From Bacteroidia bacterium (GTDB lineage Bacteria > Bacteroidota > Bacteroidia > NS11-12g > UBA9320): DNA of 64,000 nucleotides. The notes beneath the pieces are model-generated. The model made no database searches. It saw only the letters and a list, made by a program, of their open reading frames with translations, and was not told the DNA's origin. Position 1 is the first letter of the stretch. Every line of letters begins with the position of its first letter. Positions 17,407 through 26,532 of this stretch are shown here, piece by piece. The DNA lies in contig JAGYJG010000001.1 of NCBI GenBank assembly GCA_018402155.1, positions 1,632,501-1,696,500 on the forward strand, read 5' to 3'. The translations under genes and the position numbers were made by a program.

Positions 17407-19749
17407 ATGAAAATATCATATAACTGGTTACAGGAATTCATAACCTTAGAATTACCGCTAGAAGAAATATGTGAAAAGCTGACAATGAGTGGGTTGGAAG
17501 TAGAGCATGTAATAAAAACAGAGTCTATAAAAGGAGGCTTAGCTAACCTTGTAGTGGGAGAAGTGCTGAGCAAGGAAAGACACCCTAACGCGGAGAAGCT
17601 AAATTTAACCACAGTAAACATCGGCAATGACACAGTATTGCCCATTGTGTGCGGTGCGCCAAATGTAGAAGTAGGTCAAAAAGTAGTAGTAGCACCAGTG
17701 GGCACCGTATTGTATACTGCAAATGACAGTTTTAGCATAAAACAAGTAAAAATACGAGGTGAAATTTCTGCGGGAATGATTTGCGGGGAGGACGAGGTAG
17801 GATTAGGAGCAGACAAAACGGGTATTATGGTTTTAAATAGCAATTTAGAGCCTGGTACACTTGTCAAAGACTTGTATAAAACGGAAACTGATCACCAACT
17901 AGAAATAGCTATAATACCCAATCGAGGTGACGCTATATCGCACATGGGTGTAGCAAGAGAGCTGCAAGCACTCACCGGCAATAAGTATAAAAAACCTAAT
18001 ATAGAGAGTTTGGATGCCCGCGGGCAAATGCGCGTAGATGTATCAATAGAAGATAGCCAAGCATGCCCAAGATACAGTGGCATTACTATAAAAGGTGTCA
18101 CTATCAAAGAATCTCCGGAATGGCTACAAAAACGGCTAAAGTCTATAGATCTAAAACCGATAAACAACGTTGTAGATATTACAAATTTTATTCAGCATGA
18201 GATAGGCCAACCACTACATGCATTTGATTACGACAAAATAGAAGGTAAAAAAATCTTTTGTAGATATGCGCGTACTGGAGAAAAACTAACCACACTAGAT
18301 GAGATAGAGCGTGAGTTAGATTCGCATCATTTCATTTTGGCAGACGAGCAAAAGCCTCTAGCTTTAGCAGGCGTGCTAGGAGGTATGTATTCTGGTGTCA
18401 CCAAACAAACGCATACTATTTTTATAGAAAGTGCTTATTTTAGCCCTTCTGCAGTCCGTAAAACAGCTAAGAGTTTTGCATTAAACACCGATTCTAGCTA
18501 CCGATTTGAGCGAGGCGTAGATCCAGAGTTAATCAATTTTGCACTGGTGAGGGCGGTAAATCTTATACTTGCAGAAGCAGGTGGGGAAATTGTTTCAGAA
18601 GTAGTAGATATCTATCCTGAAGCTTTAGAACCCTTTCAAATAGCTGTAAAATTGAGTGAATTGAACAATTTTGTCGGCCATGATATTCCAGAAGATCGAG
18701 CAACTGAAATTCTGCAAAGGCTTGAAATAAAAATCCTGCGAAACAATGACGGAAATTTATTTTTAGAAGTACCTAGATACCGGCCAGATGTGACCAGAGC
18801 AGTAGATGTTTACGAGGAGATACTGCGGGTATACGGTTTTGATAATATACCAATACCTCAAAAGGTAAACTATATCCCATCAGTAATCAACAAGAACGCA
18901 CCAAACAAGTTGAAAACAAAAATAAGTAATTATTTGTCTAGCGTTGGGTTCAATGAAATAATGAATAACTCACTAGTCGCGAGTAAACTTTACACCTCAG
19001 AGGAGCTTGTTCATTCTGTGCAAATGCTAAATCCTTTAAGTCAGGATATGAGCGTAATGCGGATGGAAATGGTCAATTCTGCCTTGTCCTCAGTAGCGTA
19101 CAACGTAAATAGAAAAAATATGAATCTTAAGTTTTTTGAGTTTGGGAAAATATATTTCAAACGAGACAAAAACTATGAAGAGCGAGAGCTTTTACAGATT
19201 ACATTCTCTGGTAATAGACACCCAGAACATTGGAGCACTGATACTACGCAAGTAACCAAAGACCAACTGAGAGCAGTGGGGGAGAATATTCTAAAAAAGC
19301 TGAACATAGCGCCTAAAGAATTAGAAAAGCTCTTTACAGAGCATACTGTAGCGGCAAATCAATTAAAATTGCATGGACTAAAACAAAACGCCATAACTGC
19401 TAGTCTGGATTGGGAGGGCTGCATACGTCTTGCCAATGATAAAATATCCCTGCAAGAGATCCCAGTTTACCCTATAGTGCGCAGAGACTTGTCGCTAGTT
19501 GTCTATAAAAATACGGAATTTAAACAAGTACAAAAAATAGCCAACCAAACGCTACAGCAAACGCTAAAAGAACTACTTCTATTTGATGTATACGAGGGTA
19601 AACCTTTAGCAGATAACCAAAAATCACTTGCGGTCGCCTTCTTTTTGTACAATCCTAAAAAGACAATGGAAGACACAGAAATAGATGAGTTGATGACACG
19701 ACTCATTACTAGTTTTGAAGTGAACTTGAACGCCACAATTAGAAAGTGA
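17407..19749 (+). CDS. pheT: Phenylalanyl-tRNA synthetase beta subunit
   Basis: 780 residues, normal for PheT. It works with PheS (not in this window) in an alpha2-beta2 enzyme charging tRNA-Phe; the beta subunit also edits Tyr-tRNA-Phe. The domain order is visible: an N-terminal EMAP/tRNA-binding fold (about 40-150, with VVGEVLSKERHPNAEKLNLTTVNIG), the B3/B4 editing domain (about 210-400, CPRYSGITIKG to ERGVDPEL), B5 (about 400-470), a catalytic-like core, and the C-terminal anticodon-binding FDX-ACB domain (YPIVRRDLSLVVYKNTEFKQV). Its stop codon overlaps the start of the following coiled-coil gene by one base, so the two are translationally coupled. Confidence 0.97.
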   Translation: MKISYNWLQEFITLELPLEEICEKLTMSGLEVEHVIKTESIKGGLANLVVGEVLSKERHPNAEKLNLTTVNIGNDTVLPIVCGAPNVEVGQKVVVAPVGTVLYTANDSFSIKQVKIRGEISAGMICGEDEVGLGADKTGIMVLNSNLEPGTLVKDLYKTETDHQLEIAIIPNRGDAISHMGVARELQALTGNKYKKPNIESLDARGQMRVDVSIEDSQACPRYSGITIKGVTIKESPEWLQKRLKSIDLKPINNVVDITNFIQHEIGQPLHAFDYDKIEGKKIFCRYARTGEKLTTLDEIERELDSHHFILADEQKPLALAGVLGGMYSGVTKQTHTIFIESAYFSPSAVRKTAKSFALNTDSSYRFERGVDPELINFALVRAVNLILAEAGGEIVSEVVDIYPEALEPFQIAVKLSELNNFVGHDIPEDRATEILQRLEIKILRNNDGNLFLEVPRYRPDVTRAVDVYEEILRVYGFDNIPIPQKVNYIPSVINKNAPNKLKTKISNYLSSVGFNEIMNNSLVASKLYTSEELVHSVQMLNPLSQDMSVMRMEMVNSALSSVAYNVNRKNMNLKFFEFGKIYFKRDKNYEERELLQITFSGNRHPEHWSTDTTQVTKDQLRAVGENILKKLNIAPKELEKLFTEHTVAANQLKLHGLKQNAITASLDWEGCIRLANDKISLQEIPVYPIVRRDLSLVVYKNTEFKQVQKIANQTLQQTLKELLLFDVYEGKPLADNQKSLAVAFFLYNPKKTMEDTEIDELMTRLITSFEVNLNATIRK

Positions 19750-20033
19750 TGGAAGTGTTTGCTCGCCTTGAAAATATAGCTCTACACATTCGCTTACTAA
19801 AGCAGAGGTGTAGCATATTGCAAGCAGAGAATGAATCACTCCTAAAAGAGAATGAAGAATTAAAAATAAATGTAAAAAACACCGTCCAAGACCTCGAGAA
19901 TTTAGCAGAAACAAATAAAATTGCTAAACTTGCACAAAACTATAACTTAGTTAACAATAATCCAGCGTTTAAAACACAGCTTGATGAGTTGATCCGTGAT
20001 ATAGACGAATGCATGAAATTAATAAAACAATAG
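19749..20033 (+). CDS. Small coiled-coil protein between pheT and zapA
   Basis: 94 residues from ATG 19749, which overlaps the pheT stop (TGATG). A GTG start at 19746 is also possible. The region LENIALHIRLLKQRCSILQAENESLLKENEELKINV (about 5-42) has Leu/Ile heptads with charged flanks, typical of a parallel coiled coil. The C-terminal half contains an NxxLVNNNPAF-LDELIRDIDECMKLIK helix. No signal peptide or membrane helix is present. It sits immediately before zapA, whose start codon comes 24 bp later. Size, coiled coil and position suggest a ZapB-like partner or regulator of ZapA/FtsZ, but this is inference and I do not recognise a named family. Confidence 0.75.
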   Translation: MEVFARLENIALHIRLLKQRCSILQAENESLLKENEELKINVKNTVQDLENLAETNKIAKLAQNYNLVNNNPAFKTQLDELIRDIDECMKLIKQ

Positions 20034-20056
20034 AAAAACATAACACGCAGGCGAGA

Positions 20057-20338
20057 ATGTCTGAAAATGAAATATCCATAAAAGTAAATATTTGTGACCG
20101 GTTTTATCCCTTGCGCTTGAAACCTTCAGAGGAAGAAAGTGTGCGCATGGCTGCAAAAAAAATCAATGAGCGGGCTAAATTTTATATCGATAACTTTTCG
20201 GTACAAGATAAGCAGGATGCTTTGTCTATGATAGCGCTAGAATTTGCTACCGAAGATAAAACAACAGCAGCTACGCACATTGAATCAGAACCTATAAATG
20301 CCAAACTAAAAGAACTAGAGCAGATGCTCGAAATTTAA
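20057..20338 (+). CDS. zapA: Cell division protein ZapA
   Basis: 93 residues from ATG 20057 (MSENEISIKVNICDRFYPLRLKPSEEESVRMAAKKINERAKFY). The N-terminal head (IKVNICDRFYPLRL) and the helix with KKINERAKFY fit ZapA, which bundles FtsZ filaments at midcell. An upstream in-frame ATG (20009) would overlap the preceding gene and is unlikely. The segment DALSMIALEFATE matches the conserved ALNIA-like helix. It belongs to the pheT - coiled-coil - zapA run and is followed 84 bp later by rny. I saw no 6S RNA in that gap, unlike in enterobacteria, where ssrS follows zapA. Confidence 0.88.
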   Translation: MSENEISIKVNICDRFYPLRLKPSEEESVRMAAKKINERAKFYIDNFSVQDKQDALSMIALEFATEDKTTAATHIESEPINAKLKELEQMLEI

Positions 20339-20422
20339 TTTAAGCTGCGAATTTAGTACCGGATTTTTTTTTCATATCGACTGTGTTGTTCATTTTAAAA
20401 TAAAAAATAAAGAAAAACAACA

Positions 20423-21997
20423 ATGACAGAAGCAATAATAGCTATAGTATCTCTAGCCATGGGCGGAGGAGTAGCGTGGATAATAGCCTCCAAAAACAAC
20501 AGTACAAAAGCAGCTGAAATAGAAGCTAAAGCTGAATCAATTTTGGCTAAAGCAGAGTCTCAAGGAGAGGCAATAAAGTCAAAAGCAGACAGCTACAAGC
20601 GAGAGCGTGAATTAGAAGCAAAAGAAAAGTTTCACAAGCTTAAAAACACGCATAACGAAACCACGAGAGAAAAGGAAAAGGAGCTTGATCTTAGATTTAA
20701 CGAACTCAAGCGAAAAGAACAGAGCTTGGATGCAAAATTGGCTTATAATAAAGAAAAAGAAAGCGAACTAGAAGCCAGCAAAAAGAATCTACAGAGTCAA
20801 TTAGAAATTGTACGTCAAAAGCAGGAGGAATTAAAAGAACAAATCAGTGCACAAATATCTCAACTAGAGGAAATTTCTGGTCTAACCAAAGAGGAGGCGA
20901 AAGCACGGATGATAGACGCTGTGTCTAAGGACGCTCGTACAGAGGCTTTGACACAGCAAAAACTAATAATAGAAGAGGCAAAACTGACTGCAAATAAAGA
21001 TGCTAAGCGGATGATACTGCAAACTATACAACGTACAGCAGCAGAGCAAGCGATAGAAAACTCAGTTACAGTTTTTAATATAGACAATGACGACATAAAA
21101 GGCCGTATAATTGGGAGAGAAGGCAGAAACATAAGAGCGCTAGAAGCTGCCACAGGCATAGAGATAATAGTGGACGACACGCCAGAAGCTATTATATTAT
21201 CTGGTTTTGACCCTGTGCGAAGAGAGATTGCTAGACTATCTTTACACAGACTGGTTGCAGATGGCAGAATTCATCCTGCACGCATCGAGGAAGTGGTAGA
21301 GAAAACTCGCAAAGATGTAGAACAAGAAATAAACGAATATGGCGAAAAAACTGTAATAGACCTGGGTGTAAACGGACTACACCCTGAACTAATTCGTATG
21401 GTTGGTAGAATGAGGTTTAGAAGTTCTTACGGACAAAATCTTCTGAAACACAGCAGAGAAGTAGCAAACTTATGTGCTACTATGGCCGCTGAATTTGGCC
21501 TTGACGCCAAGCGAGCTAAACGCGCAGGACTACTACACGATATAGGGAAAGTCCCTGATTCTGATAGCGAAATGCCACACGCACTATTGGGTATGAAACT
21601 ATGTGAGAAATATGGTGAACACCCTGAGGTGTGCAATGCCGTAGGTGCTCACCACGATGAGATAGAAATGACTAATCTTTACTCACCTATTATACAAGCT
21701 TGCGATGCTATAAGTGGGTCTAGACCCGGAGCACGCAGAGAAGACAGCGAAAACTATGTAAAGAGACTACAAGACCTAGAAAAACTGGCGCTTGGTTTTG
21801 AGGGAGTAGAAAAATCATTTGCTATACAAGCCGGGAGGGAACTTCGTGTGATTGTAAATAGTGACTCCCTAGACGACAAGCAGGCAGATTTACTTTCGTT
21901 TGATATTTCACAGAAAATAATGAAAGAAATGATCTATCCCGGACAAATAAAGATTACGGTTATTCGTGAGCGTAGAGCCGTGAATTACGCTAAGTAA
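20423..21997 (+). CDS. rny: Ribonuclease Y
   Basis: A 524-residue endoribonuclease that initiates mRNA decay. Order: one N-terminal membrane helix (about 3-23), a long charged coiled coil (about 25-170), a KH RNA-binding domain with [15 protein letters not shown] (about 228-242), and an HD metal-dependent phosphohydrolase domain with LLHDIGK (about 368-374) and HHDEIE. The C-terminus [18 protein letters not shown] is characteristic. The length is standard. It follows zapA with a leader rich in A (AAATAAAAAATAAAGAAAAACAACA) and ends in a clear terminator. Confidence 0.96.
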   Translation: MTEAIIAIVSLAMGGGVAWIIASKNNSTKAAEIEAKAESILAKAESQGEAIKSKADSYKRERELEAKEKFHKLKNTHNETTREKEKELDLRFNELKRKEQSLDAKLAYNKEKESELEASKKNLQSQLEIVRQKQEELKEQISAQISQLEEISGLTKEEAKARMIDAVSKDARTEALTQQKLIIEEAKLTANKDAKRMILQTIQRTAAEQAIENSVTVFNIDNDDIKGRIIGREGRNIRALEAATGIEIIVDDTPEAIILSGFDPVRREIARLSLHRLVADGRIHPARIEEVVEKTRKDVEQEINEYGEKTVIDLGVNGLHPELIRMVGRMRFRSSYGQNLLKHSREVANLCATMAAEFGLDAKRAKRAGLLHDIGKVPDSDSEMPHALLGMKLCEKYGEHPEVCNAVGAHHDEIEMTNLYSPIIQACDAISGSRPGARREDSENYVKRLQDLEKLALGFEGVEKSFAIQAGRELRVIVNSDSLDDKQADLLSFDISQKIMKEMIYPGQIKITVIRERRAVNYAK

Positions 21998-22022
21998 AGA
22001 TTTATACCTTACTAAAGATTAT

Positions 22023-22060
22023 AAGTGACTTCGCAACATCTGTGGGGTCACTTTTTTTTT
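22023..22060 (+). terminator. Rho-independent terminator after rny
   Basis: AAGTGAC (22023-22029) pairs with GTCACTT (22047-22053), and a run of nine T follows (22052-22060). It begins 26 nt after the rny stop and ends the pheT-zapA-rny transcription unit. Confidence 0.8.
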
Positions 22061-22191
22061 GCACAAAGCTTCGAGCATACCAAATTCCGCATTGTTCAAG
22101 AAGTTACGGATTTAGGCACAAAAACTGCAGGTTTCTCATATTTTTATATAATTAACTTGTGAGAGCCACATAAAAACCGTAGAATACGAAA

Positions 22192-22995
22192 ATGAAGGTA
22201 TTAATGATTGGAGCAGGAAATATGGGTCTCACCTATTCCGAAGGAATGGTAAAATCCCCGTTGCTAAACAGAAAAAAAATAATGATTCACGATTTATCTG
22301 AAGGGATACTAGCAAAGCTTAGAAAACGTTCTGAATTTGATGTATATGAACATTTAGAGGACTGCCTCCCAAAAGCTGACGTTATCTTCTTGGGTGTAAA
22401 ACCCTATCACGCTGATGAACTAATGCAGAAGATGAAATCTATGATGCACACCCAGCAAATAGTAGTATCTCTGATGGCAGGAGTCACCATAGCTCATATA
22501 AAGAGTGGTCTCGAGATAAATAAAGTGGTAAGAACCATGCCAAATCTGCCGGCTAAAGTGGGCAAAGGAGTCACCTCATACACAGAGTCCATAGACGTAT
22601 CTCGCATAGAACTTTTAATGATACGAAACTTATTGGACACTACAGGGGTATCAATACGCGTAAAAAACGAAGAGTTTATCAATAAATCAACAGGGATATC
22701 AGGCAGTGGACCTGCCTATGTGTTTTACTTTATGCAGTCTATGCTTGAAGCAGCACAAAAAATGGGTTTTACAGTGCATGATTCTAAAATTTTGGTTAGC
22801 ACCACTTTCGAGGGCGCCATCGAATTATTCAACAAATCTGATCTTACACCTTCTAGCTGGATGGACAAGGTAGCCTCTAAGGGTGGTACAACGCGAGCTG
22901 CTTTGGACTATATGGACGACAATAATGTAGAAGAACTAATAAAAGAAGCGGCATTCGCTGCATTTAATAGAGCTGTAGAACTTGGTGAAGGCTAA
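22192..22995 (+). CDS. proC: Pyrroline-5-carboxylate reductase
   Basis: Reduces pyrroline-5-carboxylate to proline with NAD(P)H. The 267 residues are normal. The Rossmann motif is at residues 5-10 (IGAGNM). The substrate-binding segment NKSTGISGSGPAYVFYFMQSMLEAAQKMG (about 163-190) and the C-terminal KVASKGGTTRAALDYMDDNNVEELIKEAAFAAFNRAVELGEG are diagnostic. It heads a compact proC-proB-proA operon (gaps of 14 and 11 bp), which holds the whole glutamate-to-proline route. rocD elsewhere can feed glutamate semialdehyde into the same pool. Confidence 0.96.
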   Translation: MKVLMIGAGNMGLTYSEGMVKSPLLNRKKIMIHDLSEGILAKLRKRSEFDVYEHLEDCLPKADVIFLGVKPYHADELMQKMKSMMHTQQIVVSLMAGVTIAHIKSGLEINKVVRTMPNLPAKVGKGVTSYTESIDVSRIELLMIRNLLDTTGVSIRVKNEEFINKSTGISGSGPAYVFYFMQSMLEAAQKMGFTVHDSKILVSTTFEGAIELFNKSDLTPSSWMDKVASKGGTTRAALDYMDDNNVEELIKEAAFAAFNRAVELGEG

Positions 22996-23009
22996 AAGAA
23001 TAAAAGTAA

Positions 23010-23783
23010 ATGCATAAAAAAAGAGTAGTTGTAAAGGTAGGAACTAATGTGATGACCAATTTGAACAACAGAATAGTAGTTCCTATATTGAATAATCTCG
23101 TGAGACAGATTGCTTATTTGTATGAGCGCGGTGTTATAGTTGTACTCATTTCTTCGGGATCTGTGAGCGCAGGAAAGGAAGTACTAGGTCTGTGTGGTGC
23201 AAAAGATACGACCACCAGACGTCAGATATACTCTTCAGTAGGCCAGCCCCGTATGATGAGACACTACTACAGTATGTTTCACAGCTTTGGGATGCGATGC
23301 GCCCAAGTGCTAGCTACCAAACGAGATTTCGATCCTGGGCAATACCGGAATAATATGATAAACTGCTATGAGGGTCTCTTGCAAGAGGGAATTATCCCTA
23401 TAGCCAACGAAGATGATGCAGTTTCGCTTTCTATGTCAATGTTTTCTGACAATGACGAGCTTGCTAGTTTGGTAGCAGAGCTTGTACATGCTGATATGCT
23501 CATCCTACTAACTGATACCGATGGGCTTTACACCGGACATCCCAATGACGCAGACTCTAAATTACTACACCATGTAAACGTAGATGAAAATGTAGAACAC
23601 TACGTGCAAGCAAATAAAAAAGGAGAAGCACAAGGACGCGGCGGTATGGAGTCTAAGCTCAAAGTGGCAAAAAAAACAGCCGCCAAAGGTATACCTACTT
23701 TTATAGCCAACGGCAAAGAGGAAAATATCATTATAGACATTGTGAATGGAAAACAAAAAGGAACCGAATTTACTGACAATTAA
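23010..23783 (+). CDS. proB: Glutamate 5-kinase without PUA domain
   Basis: Phosphorylates glutamate at the start of proline synthesis. At 257 residues it contains only the amino-acid-kinase domain. The C-terminal PUA domain of longer ProB (about 365 residues in E. coli) is absent, which is common in several phyla. Motifs: VVVKVGTNVM (6-15), VLISSGSVSAGKEVLG (about 44-59), and the nucleotide-side segments SDNDELASLVA and LLTDTDGLYTG. GRGGMESKLKVAKKTAAKGIPTFIANG is a typical carboxyl-side motif. It is the middle gene of the proCBA operon. Without PUA, feedback inhibition by proline may be altered, although in E. coli the kinase domain holds the proline site. Confidence 0.95.
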   Translation: MHKKRVVVKVGTNVMTNLNNRIVVPILNNLVRQIAYLYERGVIVVLISSGSVSAGKEVLGLCGAKDTTTRRQIYSSVGQPRMMRHYYSMFHSFGMRCAQVLATKRDFDPGQYRNNMINCYEGLLQEGIIPIANEDDAVSLSMSMFSDNDELASLVAELVHADMLILLTDTDGLYTGHPNDADSKLLHHVNVDENVEHYVQANKKGEAQGRGGMESKLKVAKKTAAKGIPTFIANGKEENIIIDIVNGKQKGTEFTDN

Positions 23784-23794
23784 AAAAATAAGAA

Positions 23795-24994
23795 ATGAAA
23801 TTACTATCTACAACCCAAAAAAATGCAGTGTTAGAATCTATGATAAACATCCTAGACGACCAACGTGAACAGATACTTGAGGCCAATAAAAAAGATTTAG
23901 ATGTCTTTGATACAAAAGATAGGGCATTATACGACAGGCTAGTAGTAAGCAATGATAAAGTAGATGAAATGATAAAGTCTATTGAGAATGTAAAAGCCCA
24001 AGACGACCCTGTTGGTAAAGATATTTCAAACATTACCCTAAACACAGGTTTGAATGTGGTAAACAAGACTGACCCTTTTGGAACTATTTTTATTATTTAC
24101 GAATCTCGCCCCGATGTAACTGTAGAGGCTGCCGTGCTTGCTTTCAAAGCAAACAATAAAATTTTACTAAAAGGAGGAAAAGAGGCCAGTCACAGCAATC
24201 AAAAATTAGTGGAATGCTGGCATCAAGCACTTGCCCAAAATAAGTTAAGTAGTGATTGGATAACCTTGCTACAAATAAACCGAAGTGAGACCCAAAAATA
24301 TCTTTCAAACCCACCACAAAAAATAGATTTAATAGTGCCTAGAGGAGGGATGAGGTTGATTGACTTTGTAAAAAAATATGCCAAATGTGCAGTATTAATA
24401 AGCGGTAGAGGCAATAATTTTCTGTATGTATCACAAGATGCAGACTGGAGCAAATCTATCGCAGTAATAGTCAACGCTAAAACAGACAAAATATCAGGGT
24501 GTAATGCGCTAGACAAAGTTTTGATTGATGAAGGGATCCCTAATTTTGCACAAAAAGTACGTGAACTAGAACAAATTCTGAGTCAACTAAACGTAGAAAT
24601 ACTCAGCGCAAATAGAGTAGCTGATATACTACCCGAAAAAGAAAAAATAACGAACAAGGAAACGTGGTACGAAGAATTTTTATCCATGAAAATTGTACTT
24701 GCATCTGTACCATCATTAGAAGAGGCTATAAAAATAATAAACACCTACTCAGGTAAGCATTCCAATACAATAATGACTGAAAGTACGGCAAATGCAGCTA
24801 AATTTATGGAACAAATTGACAGCGCAGCTGTATACCACAATGCCTCTACCCGGTTTACTGATGGCGGACAAATGGGCGTTGGTGCGGAGCTGGCCATCTC
24901 TACAGACAAATTGCACCATCGTGGCCCTTTGGGTTTAAAGCAACTAGTAACTAATAAGTACTATATTTATGGTGATGGACATACACGCGAATAA
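23795..24994 (+). CDS. proA: Gamma-glutamyl phosphate reductase
   Basis: Reduces glutamyl-5-phosphate to glutamate-5-semialdehyde with NADPH. The 399 residues are slightly shorter than typical (415-420). ALDH-superfamily landmarks: ESRPDVTVEAAVLAFKANNKILLKGGKEASHSN (about 107-139), the catalytic cysteine in KISGCNALDKVLI (about 231-243), and NASTRFTDGGQMGVGAELAISTDKLHHRGPLGLKQL near the C-terminus. It is the last gene of the proC-proB-proA operon, 11 bp after proB. ProB and ProA often channel the labile intermediate, consistent with tight linkage. Confidence 0.96.
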   Translation: MKLLSTTQKNAVLESMINILDDQREQILEANKKDLDVFDTKDRALYDRLVVSNDKVDEMIKSIENVKAQDDPVGKDISNITLNTGLNVVNKTDPFGTIFIIYESRPDVTVEAAVLAFKANNKILLKGGKEASHSNQKLVECWHQALAQNKLSSDWITLLQINRSETQKYLSNPPQKIDLIVPRGGMRLIDFVKKYAKCAVLISGRGNNFLYVSQDADWSKSIAVIVNAKTDKISGCNALDKVLIDEGIPNFAQKVRELEQILSQLNVEILSANRVADILPEKEKITNKETWYEEFLSMKIVLASVPSLEEAIKIINTYSGKHSNTIMTESTANAAKFMEQIDSAAVYHNASTRFTDGGQMGVGAELAISTDKLHHRGPLGLKQLVTNKYYIYGDGHTRE

Positions 24995-25024
24995 AAAAAA
25001 ATAGCGAACAAGACTATTTGCAGA

Positions 25025-25033
25025 TAATTTTGC
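25025..25033 (+). promoter_or_regulatory. -7-type box TAATTTTGC before hutI
   Basis: An exact TAnnTTTGC match 63 nt before ATG 25097. This gene would have an ordinary leader of about 55-60 nt. Confidence 0.45.
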
Positions 25034-25096
25034 CTACTTTAATAGCAATTAACCAAAACGTAATAAAAAACATATTTCTTTAAAACAGATAAACCA

Positions 25097-26320
25097 ATGG
25101 CCACTACTATATTACTAAAGAACATCAAACAACTGGTTGGCATCACTGAAAATTCGAACTCTATAAAAAAAGGGAAATCTCAGGGAGAAGTTCACACTTT
25201 GAATAATGCATTTGTTTGGATAAAAAATGATAAAATTGCTTCATTTGGCCCTATGACTGAGTGCCCAGAGGTAAATATTACTACACACGACTGCTCCGAA
25301 AAACTCGTTATGCCGATGTATGTAGACTCGCATACTCACATGGTATTTGCTGCAAGTAGAGCAGATGAAATGACTATGCGCTTGCACGGAAAAACATACC
25401 AACAAATAGCAGAGGCAGGCGGAGGCATACTTAATAGCGCAGCAAAACTGAGAGCTATGAGTGAACAGCAGCTTTACGATGATGCGCACATTCGCTTAGA
25501 AAATGCCATAAAACAAGGCACTGGATCTATAGAAATGAAAAGTGGATACGGTCTGACGATAGAAGATGAGATGAAAATGCTTCGCGTAATTCGTGTGTTA
25601 AAATCGCTCTCCCCTATCCCCATAAAAGCTACATTTTTGGGCGCGCATGCACTACCCGAGGCCTTCAAAAAAAATAAGGCTGCGTACCTATATTTGGTTA
25701 CCAATGAGATGCTACCGCGCATAGCGGGAGAAGGATTGGCAGACTATATCGATATTTTTTGTGAATCGGGTTATTTTGACCTCGATGACCTAAAACTAGT
25801 GATTGAAGCTGGAAACAAATACGGACTCAAAGCAAAAGTGCACGTCAATCAATTTAGCTCCTTTGGTGCGGTGAAGATGGCGTGTGATATGGGAGCCTTG
25901 TCTGTAGATCACTTGGAAGTAATGAATGAGCAAGACTACAGCGCAATAGCAGCATCAAAAACCATAGCAACTGCTTTGCCTCTTTGTTCTATGTTTTTAG
26001 ACATACCCTACACACCTGGCCGTGAAATGATAAATCGTTCTATCCCCTTAGCTATTGCAAGTGACTTTAATCCGGGGTCTTCGCCTAGCTCCAATCTTAA
26101 TTTAGCTTTTGCATTAGCCTGCTCACAAATGAAACTCACTCCTCAAGAAGCTTTTAATGCACTGACTTACAATGCGGCTTTCGCCCTTGAACTTGAAAAT
26201 GAGGTAGGAAGCATAGAAATTGGAAAACGTGCTAATTTAATAATTACAAAACCTGCAAACGGTATAGAGGATATTCCGTATTGGTTTGGAGATAATCAAA
26301 TAGCTAGTGTACTCGTGTGA
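25097..26320 (+). CDS. hutI: Imidazolonepropionase
   Basis: Third enzyme of histidine degradation, opening 4-imidazolone-5-propionate to N-formimidoyl-glutamate. The 407 residues fit the amidohydrolase family. The metal site begins at DSHTHMVFAASRADEM (H at about 77 and 79). Further landmarks: SGYGLTIEDEMKMLRVI, TFLGAHALP with a metal-binding His, VHVNQFSSFGAVKMACDMGALSVDHLE, and ASDFNPGSSPSSNLN with the catalytic Asp. The terminal GSIEIGKRANLIIT is typical. Its hut partner, urocanate hydratase, is 8 kb away on the other strand; hutH and the formimidoylglutamate enzyme are not in the window. Confidence 0.96.
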   Translation: MATTILLKNIKQLVGITENSNSIKKGKSQGEVHTLNNAFVWIKNDKIASFGPMTECPEVNITTHDCSEKLVMPMYVDSHTHMVFAASRADEMTMRLHGKTYQQIAEAGGGILNSAAKLRAMSEQQLYDDAHIRLENAIKQGTGSIEMKSGYGLTIEDEMKMLRVIRVLKSLSPIPIKATFLGAHALPEAFKKNKAAYLYLVTNEMLPRIAGEGLADYIDIFCESGYFDLDDLKLVIEAGNKYGLKAKVHVNQFSSFGAVKMACDMGALSVDHLEVMNEQDYSAIAASKTIATALPLCSMFLDIPYTPGREMINRSIPLAIASDFNPGSSPSSNLNLAFALACSQMKLTPQEAFNALTYNAAFALELENEVGSIEIGKRANLIITKPANGIEDIPYWFGDNQIASVLV

Positions 26321-26532
26321 AGCTTGTTTAGCAATTTCAAATACTTTTAGGCTTACTCATAACTAGACTTATTGCATAAAAATGGCCTTTATCTGTTACT
26401 TACCATGCTTTTTAGAATTCAAATTAACGCTCATGTCTAATAAGTATTTAAGTGATTTTTAACACTATTTCTATAAGCATATACTGCACAGACTCATCGT
26501 GCAATAGATTTTAGAAAGCTTTAGGTTCTTTT

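Noticed and set aside
17312-17419. Longer N-terminus for mscS starting at 17419
   Set aside because: It would overlap the pheT start and add a hydrophobic leader not seen in the family.
20339-20422. 6S RNA between zapA and rny
   Set aside because: The gap is only 84 bp and has no extended hairpin; too short for ssrS.
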